Of a stretch of DNA of 38,891 bases, positions 13,301 through 21,813 are shown in pieces. This DNA comes from Dissophora ornata (Eukaryota > Mortierellomycota > Mortierellomycetes > Mortierellales > Mortierellaceae), in contig MU616826.1 in NCBI GenBank assembly GCA_025201705.1, positions 1 through 38,891 on the forward strand. The letters run 5' to 3'. A program made the translations under genes and the position numbers. The notes below the pieces were generated by a model. The model saw nothing but the letters and a program-made list of their open reading frames with translations, did not search any database and was not told the origin of the DNA. Each line of letters begins with the position of its first letter. Within the stretch, counting starts at the first letter, position 1.

Positions 13301-15059
13301 CTGAGAGCGGGTTCCGATCCAGAAGAGCAGACCGAGCGCCTTACGCGAGTTGGAAAAGAACTCCTCCATTGTAGCCGACGCCGAGATGACGACGGATGAG
13401 ATGATGCCCTGGGAGTGTCCAGTTGATCCCAAAATAACATCCCGCACCTTGTCGGGGGTTTGGTCGAGAACCTATTTGTTACATGATAATGGTACGGCAA
13501 GATCAGTACATTTTATCCTCCCTCCTTCCGGCTATTTTTCACTCCGGGGTTTCTGCCATTGGTTTTTTTTTACCTTGAGCATCAAATAGTAGTGCATCAA
13601 CTGAATAAGTCCGATCAAGGGCAGGGAAACGGGGGCTGAAAGCAGATACGCAACATCTGGCTTCGAGTCCGGGTTCCTCAGCCAGCCCATGACATCGAGT
13701 CCCTTGGAGTGGAAGACGGAGGCGTCGTCGGATTTGGCTTGCTCGCGCAATAGTGCAGCCATTTCCTCAATGTAGTCTTGGACCAAGGTGGTATAGGTGG
13801 TGTAGATGTCGGCAAGCTCCTCAAAGTAGTCCTCGATGTTACCCTGACCGCCAAAGATGGCAAAGAGCTTGGCTTTACCCTCGTGTGCAGCTGCAAAGAG
13901 GGCAGAAGTAGGCTGTGTGTACTCGCCCGGCGCAAGTGCCTCCGAGGCGCGGAGGAAGACCAAGGCCGAGAAGAAGGCATTGATGATCTCGGCGCGGGTA
14001 TCCTTTGCCAAGAGTTGGGTGACCGCATGGATGTCGTTTCCTTTGAGGTATTTAGCGACGAAGAACAAGAAGACAGTCTTCAGCACAGGGATGAACTGCA
14101 GCGAAGGGTCGTTCTAACGGGGTTGGTGAACATGATTTATGTTAGCGTTAATCGTGGGAAACCTGGCAACACAAACAACTCCTTTTTACTTTGTCAGTAG
14201 ACAACAAGAACGTTAAAAATTAAATTTGCCCGCCTTTCATTTTTTTTTCCTTGTCGCACCCAAAAAAAAAAAAAAACGAATAAAGACTGAGACATCCACC
14301 TTCACTCCATTGCTCGAGTGCTCCTTGTACAAAAGTGCACACTATCTTTCCTCAGGAGTAGCAGTGGCTTTTCTGCACTCCTGCATTGATCCCTCCAATG
14401 TACCTATGCACACGAGCATTCATAATACTCTCTTCGCCTCTTATACTCTTGCCCCATCACTACCGCTGCAAGCAACCAACAACAAAAAACTCTGGGGACC
14501 TTCAATAATTTTGACAAAAGGGCCCAGATCAAAGAACATTTCAAGAATGAAATCCACTGTCCTGGCACTGAGCGGCTCTTCCTTGTTCTATCCCACAAGG
14601 CGTCGTCGAGACGCCATGTCGGTGTCTCCATGCCATCCCTTTCAAAAGCATGTATCTTATATGGCGCCCCAAAAACGTCCCCCCCTTCTTCTTCTTCCCG
14701 CCCATCAATTCATTAGGCTGTTCTAACCCCTCTTCCAACGAATCCAAAAATGCACCAAACAACAAACAAGTATGCACAATTGAAAGTGCTCTCTCTCTTT
14801 TCTTTACCTGCTCGCTCTTCTCAGTAGCAAACTTGAGGAAGCGGGCCACAAGCAACATCTCGGGGGCTTGATCTTCCGAAGCATCGGATGCAGCGGTGGC
14901 TGCGTCTTCAGCAGTGGGTGCAGCGGCATTGCTCGAGATCCTGAACTCTTCCCGGAGTTGTTCAGCAGCGACCCAGACATCCGAAGGAACAAGAATCGAG
15001 ACCTCGGATGTGGCCTGCTTGAGAGTCAATGGACGGGTCAAGTTCGATTGAATCGTCAT
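1326..15059 (-). CDS. FAS: Fused fungal type I fatty acid synthase (AT-ER-DH-MPT-ACP-ACP-KR-KS-PPT)
   Basis: Single-chain cytosolic synthase making long-chain acyl-CoA from acetyl- and malonyl-CoA with NADPH. My model has eight exons: 15059-14808, 14113-13574, 13471-11525, 11433-9227, 9128-9002, 8917-8758, 8678-5604 and 5497-1326. All introns are GT-AG, the phases agree, and the total is 12480 nt or 4159 aa. Visible domains: AT with GHSQG (Ser284) and APFHSS (His438); FMN enoyl reductase near 598 (VAGMTPS); dehydratase with GDFNPIH (Asp1601, His1606); malonyl/palmitoyl transferase GHSLGE (Ser1851) and His2023; two ACPs (Ser2268 and Ser2458 in GGKS); ketoreductase TGAGKDSIG at 2942 with Tyr3100 and Lys3104; ketosynthase Cys3564, His3804 and His3845; phosphopantetheinyl transferase GVGVDVE near 4034 and WSAKE near 4079. 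Yeast splits these activities between Fas1 and Fas2; here they are joined at the MPT-ACP boundary inside exon 7. All expected catalytic residues are present. Confidence 0.97.
6166..6657 (-). repeat. Second acyl carrier protein domain of FAS (tandem copy)
   Basis: Encodes residues about 2419-2582 of the synthase. It begins [17 protein letters not shown], carries the phosphopantetheine serine in LVGGKS (Ser2458), and ends [11 protein letters not shown]. It repeats the preceding domain at an exact spacing of 190 codons (570 bp). By hand count about 27 of 164 residues differ, i.e. roughly 84% identity. The stretch around the modified serine, from [10 protein letters not shown] on through GGSGFPEK, is identical in both copies. 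A glycine/alanine linker follows before the next domain. Confidence 0.93.
6736..7227 (-). repeat. First acyl carrier protein domain of FAS (tandem copy)
   Basis: Encodes residues about 2229-2393, beginning [17 protein letters not shown], with the phosphopantetheine serine at 2268 (LVGGKS). It sits behind an Ala/Pro-rich flexible linker (about residues 2192-2228) and is joined to the second ACP by another Ala/Pro/Gly-rich linker (about 2394-2418). Such linkers tether mobile carrier domains in fungal synthases. Both copies keep the serine and its surroundings, so both look functional. Confidence 0.93.
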
Positions 15060-15179
15060 GTTTTGATAGTTCAGCTTTTTTGGGTTTCTTTTTTTATGTG
15101 CGTGTGTGTGTGTCCTTTGAGATAGAAACGGTCAATTGAATTGCAACTTTTCAATAGAAACGTTTTCTTTTCGTCAAAG

Positions 15180-15420
15180 GGGGGAGGAGAAAGGACAGGT
15201 GGGTTATGGAGCTGAAATGCGAGAATACGATACAATAGAGGAGGTGGAGGGAAAGCGGAACAGAACGACGAGGTATGCAAGGAAGGAGAGGAGGGAGGAG
15301 GACCAATTCTAACAATAATATTTAGAAATGAGATGCGGGAATGAATGAAGTGAATGACTGAATGGGGTGGCGGCGGGTTGGTGGAAGGAGAGGAAGAGAA
15401 AGGAGAGAAAAAAAAAGGAC
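15180..15420 (-). promoter_or_regulatory. FAS: Probable FAS core promoter / 5' leader (pyrimidine-rich)
   Basis: On the minus strand this stretch is a nearly continuous C/T-rich tract ending about 120 bases before the FAS ATG at 15059. Pyrimidine-rich tracts upstream of the start also precede the Pub1-like gene in this window. No clear TATA box stands out. Assignment rests on position and composition only. Confidence 0.35.
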
Positions 15421-16242
15421 CCAACCAAAACGACCGGCTTTGTCCTATTTGATCCACACGCCACTGAGGATAAGAAGGGCCTTCAATCGATAATACTCTG
15501 AACGTATCAGAGAATCCCTGCACGTCTGATTGTGGGGACAACGCCCTTGCGGATCGGTGGGACAAGGTAAGCCGCGCGATGATAGAAAATACCTCCCACC
15601 ACTTGCGTTGCAGACATCAAACACAGACAAATCTGCATTTAAAAAACAGACTGTGCGGTCTATGGAGACAAAGCCAATAAATTAAATCCTCCAACGACAC
15701 GGTTTAAACTCAACACTTTGGTGCTTTGTCCCCAACATTTGTCCCTTTTTACACATTTTTTTATTTTATTTTTTGCTTTCTGGACAAGCCGAATTTGCTG
15801 CCATCGAAACCGATCGCCCGCTCGTTGTGGAGAGTGGACACACCGCAGTACTCCGGACATTCGGTCTCTCCGCATCCTGGCGGGGATCCGACCTATCCCC
15901 CGTAATCATCTGCTCACTCTGATACATGCATCATGATTGAGCAGGGACAACTGCTGCGTTTCTTTTCGTTATCAGAGCAAAATCTTCCTCGGGATCCAAC
16001 ATTCCAGGAATACGGACTCTTTCTTCTGAACATAATCGTTGTTTGATACCAGTCATTTATTGATCGAACATCGCAACGCTACGCCATGTCTTGATAAGCC
16101 CAACACATATATGATCGCAAGGGAATGCGATTTGTTTTTTTGGTGCTACCATATTAGTTCAATAGGAATGAACAAAGCATCGAACTGCTTCGCTCGCTAT
16201 GTAGATCAAGCTCCAAACACAAAAGCTCTGGCCAACAAAAAA

Positions 16243-16273
16243 AAATTGACAAATTGACAATTGACAATTGACA
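16243..16273. repeat. Short tandem TTGACAA/TTGACA array
   Basis: Four consecutive copies of TTGACAa or TTGACA follow an A run (about 16243-16273) in the FAS-Pub1 intergenic region. On the other strand this reads TGTCAA. It could be a simple slippage repeat or a cluster of binding sites; nothing in the sequence decides. Confidence 0.6.
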
Positions 16274-17219
16274 GCCGGGTGACTGTGTTCGATAAAAAAA
16301 AATACAACGAAAGCGTTTCCCGCCCCAAAAACTTATTGCCCCAAGAAGAAGCCCCGGTTGCCTTTTTCGACAAACGACTTCACCCCCGATGGGCTTCGTT
16401 TATCGTGGCCGGAGCACGTTTATATCTCCCCTTTTAGTTTTTTTTTTTTAGTTTTTTGGGCCCAATCGCAACCACCACTATGGATTATGGAATCCTTCTT
16501 CTGTGAACTACCATCGCGTTTGCTGTTTGAAAAACGACCAAAAAGAGTTGAAACGTGTTTAATTATGAACAAGAGATAACCCTGGTCCGCGCATCGCCAT
16601 CCATTGTCTCACAAAATAAACACCAAAACACCGTAAAGTGAGCACTTGTTATCCTCTGCTTGGCATGGACCATGTAGACCCAAAAAAAAAAAAAAAAAAC
16701 TTGTAATCTCTCTCCTTCAGGCAACCGCATGACGCCTCTTGGATTGATTTTCGCGATTGCCAGGCTGATTGACGACATGTAATATGAGGGATGCAGGGAA
16801 CAAACTGCATAGAGCCTACGGAAAAGGTCCCCCATGCCCTTTTCAATCGCTGTGCCATTGCTTATCCAATATCTAACACTAACCCAAACCAATCGTCACT
16901 CTACTCCACCAATGCTACTATCCAAGAGCCAAGAGCAATTGTTGGGCTTCCTGAGAAAGCAAAAGAAAATGGCCCAGAGGGAGGAGGAGGAAAGGGGCCA
17001 CAGAATCGTAATGTCTGTCTGACTACACACAAAAGATGCGTAGTCCACATGTTATAGTTTTCATTTTTTGTTGCCTACATTATGTTGTCCCTTTAGCTCC
17101 TCGTAGATTATGTATGCTGCATTGCGTCTTTTTTTTTTTTTTTTTTTTTTCTCTATGACTTTCCATTCACTCATTTCATACTTCTTTTCTTTTTTCTCCG
17201 TCCGACTTCAATTTCTTTT

Positions 17220-19532
17220 TTATCTTGAGCCTCCGTTGTTGTTGAAGGACGAGAATTGGTCGTAGGCCTCTTGGCTAATGTTGCCATTGTTGCCGTTATT
17301 GCTACCGACAGCAATGTTTGCGGGAGGAAGAGCAGAGCTGCCTGCAGCCAAAGCTGATGATCCCGTCACTCCAGGAACTCCATCCAATCCGCCAGCTTGC
17401 TGCTGCTGCTGATGGTGGTGCTGGAAGGCATGCTGGTTATGGTGGTTTCCCATATGGTGGTTGTTGTGGTGGTGTTGGTGGTGTTGGTTGTGATGATGCT
17501 GGTTGTGGTGGTGATGGGGTCCATTGCGTCCATAAGCCTGACCGTTGCCTCCATAGTGGTTGTTGTTATGGTGGTTCATGTGGTTGTTGTACTGATAAGG
17601 ATACCCGCCATTGTTCTGGTGGCTGCCCATAGGATAACCAGCACCATTGTTGTAGTAGCCGTAATGGTTGCCACGTGCCGCATTCTCGGCAGTGCGATCC
17701 TTACCCCATGACATCTGATAGTGATCAACATTTAGCGACAAATGATGGCGTTAATGTACAATGACTATCTCACGCATTTTGCTATCCAGGGAATATGTAA
17801 CATTTGATCCCTACCTTGGCGGGACGTCCATTGATCATAGTGCCAGCAAGACGAACAATCGCATTAGCAGCCTTCTCGTGAGTCTCCAGCTTAACAAATG
17901 CAAATCCACGATCTGCCTGCAGCCTGATGTCCACAACAGCTCCAAAGGGCTGGAAGAAGGGAACCAAGTCTTCCTGAGTAGTGTGAGGGGGCAAGTTTCC
18001 AACGTAAACTGTCGTGTTGAACTGAGGAGCCTGGCTTGCAACCATCTTGAATGAGTTTCCTGCATGGTGCATTCCTGTGAAAATATTGCAAAGCCAGAAA
18101 GTATTAGAGCCGTATGGTACTTCCAGCAAACGATAAGCAACTTTCGCCTGTCTAATCCGTACCAGCGTGGTGGAAGGCGGGTCCGGGCATGCCGCGTTGG
18201 CTGGCCCAGTTGCAGCGCACAGCCCTGTTTCCAAGGGCCTGGCCGTTCATAGATGCGATGGCACGTTCCGCATCCTGTGGATCCATAAAAATAAAGCTGC
18301 TTAGTATTCGCCACTCACACTTGCTGAACTCCTTTTATAATAAGACAACGCAGTATCCATTGATCTCAATCTTACAGTGCGCTCCTTGTAGGCAGCAAAT
18401 CCATAACCACGAGACTTGCCAGAGGAGGGATCCCACATGACGCGCGCATCACTAAACGAAGAGGATCGCGTGTCAATACAGAATCAGCATGGTGCCCTCT
18501 GTCCCATCAGCGCCTTTCGTCATCGATTATCCCAAGCCTAACATACGTCATAGTTCCGAAAACGCCGAACGCGCTGCTCAGTCCCTCGTCATTAATCTCG
18601 GGACTGAGATCTCCGATGAAGATATGATAATGGGCTATGATCAAAGAAATATGCACAAACATAGCTCAGGACGTAGCAATTGAATAGATCCTGATATTGG
18701 CATATTGGCAAAGCCATCCTAGAATTGGGTCTTACATGCTGTGTCCTCCTTGCCTGCAACCTGTCCAGTAAATGCCCAATTGACCTTGATCTCCTATTTT
18801 ATGTAGTGTAACGACCATAGGACTTTGTAAATTTAATGTACAAAGCCCTAATAACGACTCTGCACGCAGGTACATTTACATAAGACAAAAATCAACTGAC
18901 TCGTACCTGAAGCAAGACGCGTCGTCCATTCATACTCTGTAGAGCATTCTCAGCAGAGATGTGGTCAACAAACTCAACAAATCCATAGTTCAACCCGCCT
19001 TGATGAGCAAACTAAAATGAACAGCAAGGCGTTAGTAATTATATACCATAAATGATCCTATGTTGAGAGCTACCTCAATCCCAGTTCACTCCATGTAACA
19101 AAGCGGCGACAAACTTCCGACAGCCTGAGGATAATCTGCTTAGCAACAAATAGCGCTAAACCCAAGCGCCTTCGAAGCTTCCCGAAGTCTCCAAAGTCGA
19201 CTGATTTGTTTGAGTATGGCAGAGGAAAAAAAGGGAGCCATGACATATACGCTTACGTTTTTATCACGGATGATTTTGACGCCTTCGACCTGGCCACCGG
19301 TTTGAGAGAAGATCTCTTGCAAGAAAGCCTCGTTTATGCTCTGATCCAGGTTGCCAACATAGAGCGTTTTGGAGTTCTCGTCAGGTTGGAAGGCTGGGGC
19401 TGCTGGGGCTGAACCAGACGAAGATGCGGGACCTCCAGCTGCGGAAGAAGAAGCAGGGGCAGGGGTCGTAGGCTGGGAAGAAACGGAAACCGCTGGGGAG
19501 CCCTGTTGTTGTTGAGTGGCAAACTGATCCAT
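17220..19532 (-). CDS. PUB1: Three-RRM RNA-binding protein, Pub1/TIA-1/Csx1 family
   Basis: Model of 489 aa in eight exons: 19532-19257, 19011-18907, 18793-18736, 18634-18547, 18451-18376, 18274-18163, 18074-17815 and 17714-17220. All introns are GT-AG with matching phases. After a Ser/Ala/Pro/Gln-rich N-terminus come RRM1 (LYVGNL at 57-62, NYGFVEF at 100-106), RRM2 (HIFIGDL at 150-156, GYGFAAY at 191-197) and RRM3 (TVYVGNL at 260-266, GFAFVKL downstream). The WSGKDR-type motif usual after RRM3 appears as SWGKDR. The last about 150 residues are extremely rich in His, Asn, Gln, Gly and Tyr. Family members bind U-rich or poly(A) mRNA, shuttle between nucleus and cytoplasm, and gather in stress granules through such tails. 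The assignment to this family is firm; the exact orthologue is inferred. Confidence 0.93.
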
Positions 19533-20147
19533 TTTTTTTTGTTTTTTTGGTAAAGAATGAAAGTTTTACAGAGTGAATGGGAAGTGTGTATTGAATTCGA
19601 AAGGACGACGATAGAAAGGAGAACGAAAGAAAACAAACGTAGAGAGAGAGAAAGGAAAAGAAGAAAAAGAAAGAAAAAAGAAAATAAACAGAACTGGAAG
19701 AGCAAGAAAGAGAAGTTCTCAATTAGCATCCGGTCGGCCCGTCTAGATCACATGGGGCTACGCATCGTCACTGAAGTCAGGTAGAACCGGCGTCTTGATT
19801 TGCACCGAGACTCGTCTTCGGCACAGCCTGCATGACAAGTAAAGCGAGGAAAGCGAGTTGTACCTGAAAGAAACACAAAGTCGACAAAGTCCTCTTTTTC
19901 CTGTCCGTGATGCTCCAGATGTAGGTGAGTCGTGGAATGAAGAAAGCAAAACTCAACCCCAGGTTCCAACTCTCTAATGGCGACCAGAAGCGCCTCATTC
20001 TATTGTTGTCGTGCCGAAGCATAGGCGATGTCTTCAATACCGAGCGTGACAAAAAAATCCCTCAGATACCGTTGTAGTCAATGTGTCCTCACATGGTTTT
20101 TTCGAGGGACAAGTAGTGTTGTCGTCATAAGGATCTTAAATCAATTG
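19533..20147. other. Upstream flank of the Pub1-like gene
   Basis: On the minus strand 19560-19700 is a long C/T-rich tract (TTTC and TCTC steps) just upstream of the ATG at 19532, probably promoter and 5' leader. The remainder (19700-20147) has only short frames. One 91-codon minus-strand frame (19777-20052) contains a hydrophobic stretch but shows no family resemblance, so I leave it out. Confidence 0.45.
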
Positions 20148-20233
20148 TGCTCTTCCCAGGATTCGAACCTGGAGCCTCTGTCCACCAGCATAAACCAGAA
20201 GTGACAGGCGCTTTCCCGGAAGGCCAAAAAAGC
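20148..20233 (-). tRNA. tRNA-like gene, best read as tRNA-Arg(TCT) with a short intron; may be degenerate
   Basis: On the minus strand a perfect internal B box GGTTCGAATCC sits in a T arm with the stem CCAGG/CCTGG. The acceptor stem GCTTTTT/GAAGAGC (20233-20227 with 20155-20149) pairs fully with two G-T wobbles, followed by discriminator A at 20148. The D region has GGG and A residues but a poor stem and no A14. The best anticodon stem is TGTCA/GGACA with one mismatch around CTTCTG, giving anticodon TCT and an intron of about 11 nt after position 37. The 3' side lacks a clear run of T for polymerase III termination. The anticodon and functionality are therefore uncertain. Confidence 0.5.
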
Positions 20234-20287
20234 TTTGATTGTAAATTTTGCGATTTTCCAATATCATCCCATTCCGACATTTAAATT

Positions 20288-20345
20288 CACGTGATCTGAT
20301 AGAGCACGACGGGAAATAACACGTGATCAATGTACACACGTGATA
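20288..20345. promoter_or_regulatory. Cluster of three CACGTGAT (E-box) motifs
   Basis: CACGTGATC at 20288-20296, CACGTGATC at 20320-20328 and CACGTGATA at 20337-20345 lie within 58 bases, upstream of the tRNA-like gene and downstream of the GILT-family stop codon. All three share orientation and the same GAT extension. CACGTG is the core bound by basic helix-loop-helix factors of the Cbf1/USF/TFE type. Which gene they serve is unknown. Confidence 0.45.
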
Positions 20346-20474
20346 TAAATCATCAAACGATAAAAAAAAGTGCAGGTTGGTGGGGATTCATGATCGTTTT
20401 ACTTTCAAACTGCTGTTTTTCAAGGCTTGCAGTGTATGGGCGGCTGGCTTCTCAAATGGGTCTCACTTTTCTTT

Positions 20475-21575
20475 TTAAGACGAGCTCCAGCGCAACAAAC
20501 GACTTTGCACCAGCCTTGAGGTGAATCGTGAGGCAGCCTCCTGAATGCTCCTAACAAAATCCGACACCATGCTTCCTTCTGGACAATCGCGCCAGAAACC
20601 GCCGTCGACGACACAGCGCTTCTTATTGTCGATAAACATTGTGCAACTCGTTCTAATGTTTTGTATCGAAGAAGACAACGATTTAGTTTTCCTCAAAAAA
20701 CAAAAAAAAAAAAAAAAAGATAAGAGCGTTCCCACCAACATGCGTATATTTACCCGATGCCATGATCGATTGTGTACTGAACTGACTCCACCAGCAATTC
20801 AAATCCTTCTTCACCCTTTGCACACTCGTCCACTTGGTCCAACGGCACCTCCGATTTACCTTCCTCTTTGGTAATGGAACCAAGAACCTTCTCAGCCACC
20901 TCTCTTGCATATTTGGGATCTCCAATTCGAGTAGGCTGCAACGAGTTCATTGTCACTACAAACGGCACCCAGACTTTGTGATCTGGGAAATATTTCTTGA
21001 AGCACAATTGCTGGATGTTTCCTGCACATTCCAGAGGCCCATGTTTACAGGTAACCGAGGTGGTCGTGGTCGTGCTTGTTGTAAAGGTCAAAGCCCCAGT
21101 TGCAGCATCAGCATGGGGCGAAGAAGGGGTGGCGATGGTGGTGCGGTGGATAGAGCCGATATAGGAGAGCAACGGTTTCACGGGCGGAAGATTCTCTGTT
21201 TGGACTAAGTGTCACAAGATGAGACAAAAATATCCCACGGTTATTGAGAGGTTACAAGAAAACATGGGAATTCCTTGTGCGCAGCGTAGAACAATGGAGA
21301 GATCCTTACAGACTTGCGAGAAAACATACTCGCACTTCATAGCATCCGGACATCTTGACATCACGAACAAGGCTAATTTTATAGATCGATTTTGAAAGCA
21401 AAAGACGATCAATAGACCACTCGCAAGTTTGAACAAGGGCGTTGTGAGATACAGCTCCACAGTGTTGCAACATACTGACGTCCACAGGAGTCTTATTCAC
21501 AGTCAAGGGCGTGTTAGCGGCGGACGATGCGACCAGCCCCCAGGCTGTGACCAGCGTAGGCAATGTGAACTTCAT
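20475..21575 (-). CDS. GILT-family thiol reductase (gamma-interferon-inducible lysosomal thiol reductase-like)
   Basis: Model of 263 aa in four exons: 21575-21476, 21372-21310, 21204-20754 and 20652-20475, GT-AG introns, phases consistent. An N-terminal signal peptide is visible (hydrophobic core TLVTAWGLVA, then SSAANT). Exon 2 gives VTLFVMSRCPDAMKCE, the position of the GILT active site. The family signature CxHGxxECxxNxxxxC is complete (Cys107 to Cys121). The C-terminal part carries SCTMFIDNKKRCVVDGGFW followed by RDCPEG, then a helix VSDFVRSI, as in other members. Enzymes of this family reduce protein disulfides in lysosomes or outside the cell. Here the usual CxxC pair reads CPDA with a further Cys six residues on, so redox chemistry may differ. 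Next gene upstream on the same strand is a lysosomal-type transporter. Confidence 0.9.
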
Positions 21576-21813
21576 AGCGCTATTTTTATTACGTGTGGAG
21601 AATATCTTTCAGAGTAGTAGAGGTCCAGGAGATGTGAGGGACGCGAGATTGTTGAATGGAGGAGGTGAGGTGTGCGAAATAAAAAAAATAAAATAAAATA
21701 AAAAAGAAGAGAGAAGAGGAAATGATGCGATCGCAGCCTTGAATGGTCGAATTGGAGTCAGCTGCGCCGCAAAGATTCGTGGTGTTTGTGTGACAACAGT
21801 CGTTACTATTGCT

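Larger units (their letters stand above)
15060..17219. other. Long intergenic region: FAS upstream flank and Pub1-like gene 3' flank
   Basis: No gene can be supported on either strand; all frames are short and low-complexity. Read on the FAS strand, about 15180-15420 is strongly pyrimidine-rich (many TCC and TCCT steps), a common look of fungal core promoters and 5' leaders, so the FAS start region probably lies there. A (GT)n run sits at 15101-15112. A short tandem TTGACA array is at 16243-16273. A T run of more than 20 bases at about 17130-17150, close to the Pub1-like stop codon, is likely 3' UTR sequence read from the opposite strand. Confidence 0.5.

Noticed and set aside
15071..15565. 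164-codon minus-strand frame upstream of FAS
   Set aside because: Ser/Pro/His-rich product of the C/T-rich promoter tract; no domain.
17318..17711. Plus-strand frames over the Pub1-like tail (Val/Met-rich and Cys/Gly-rich)
   Set aside because: Translations of the reverse complement of His/Asn codon runs.
19777..20052. 91-codon minus-strand frame with a hydrophobic segment
   Set aside because: Looks membrane-like but lies just upstream of the Pub1-like leader, has no homologue I recognise and no splice context.
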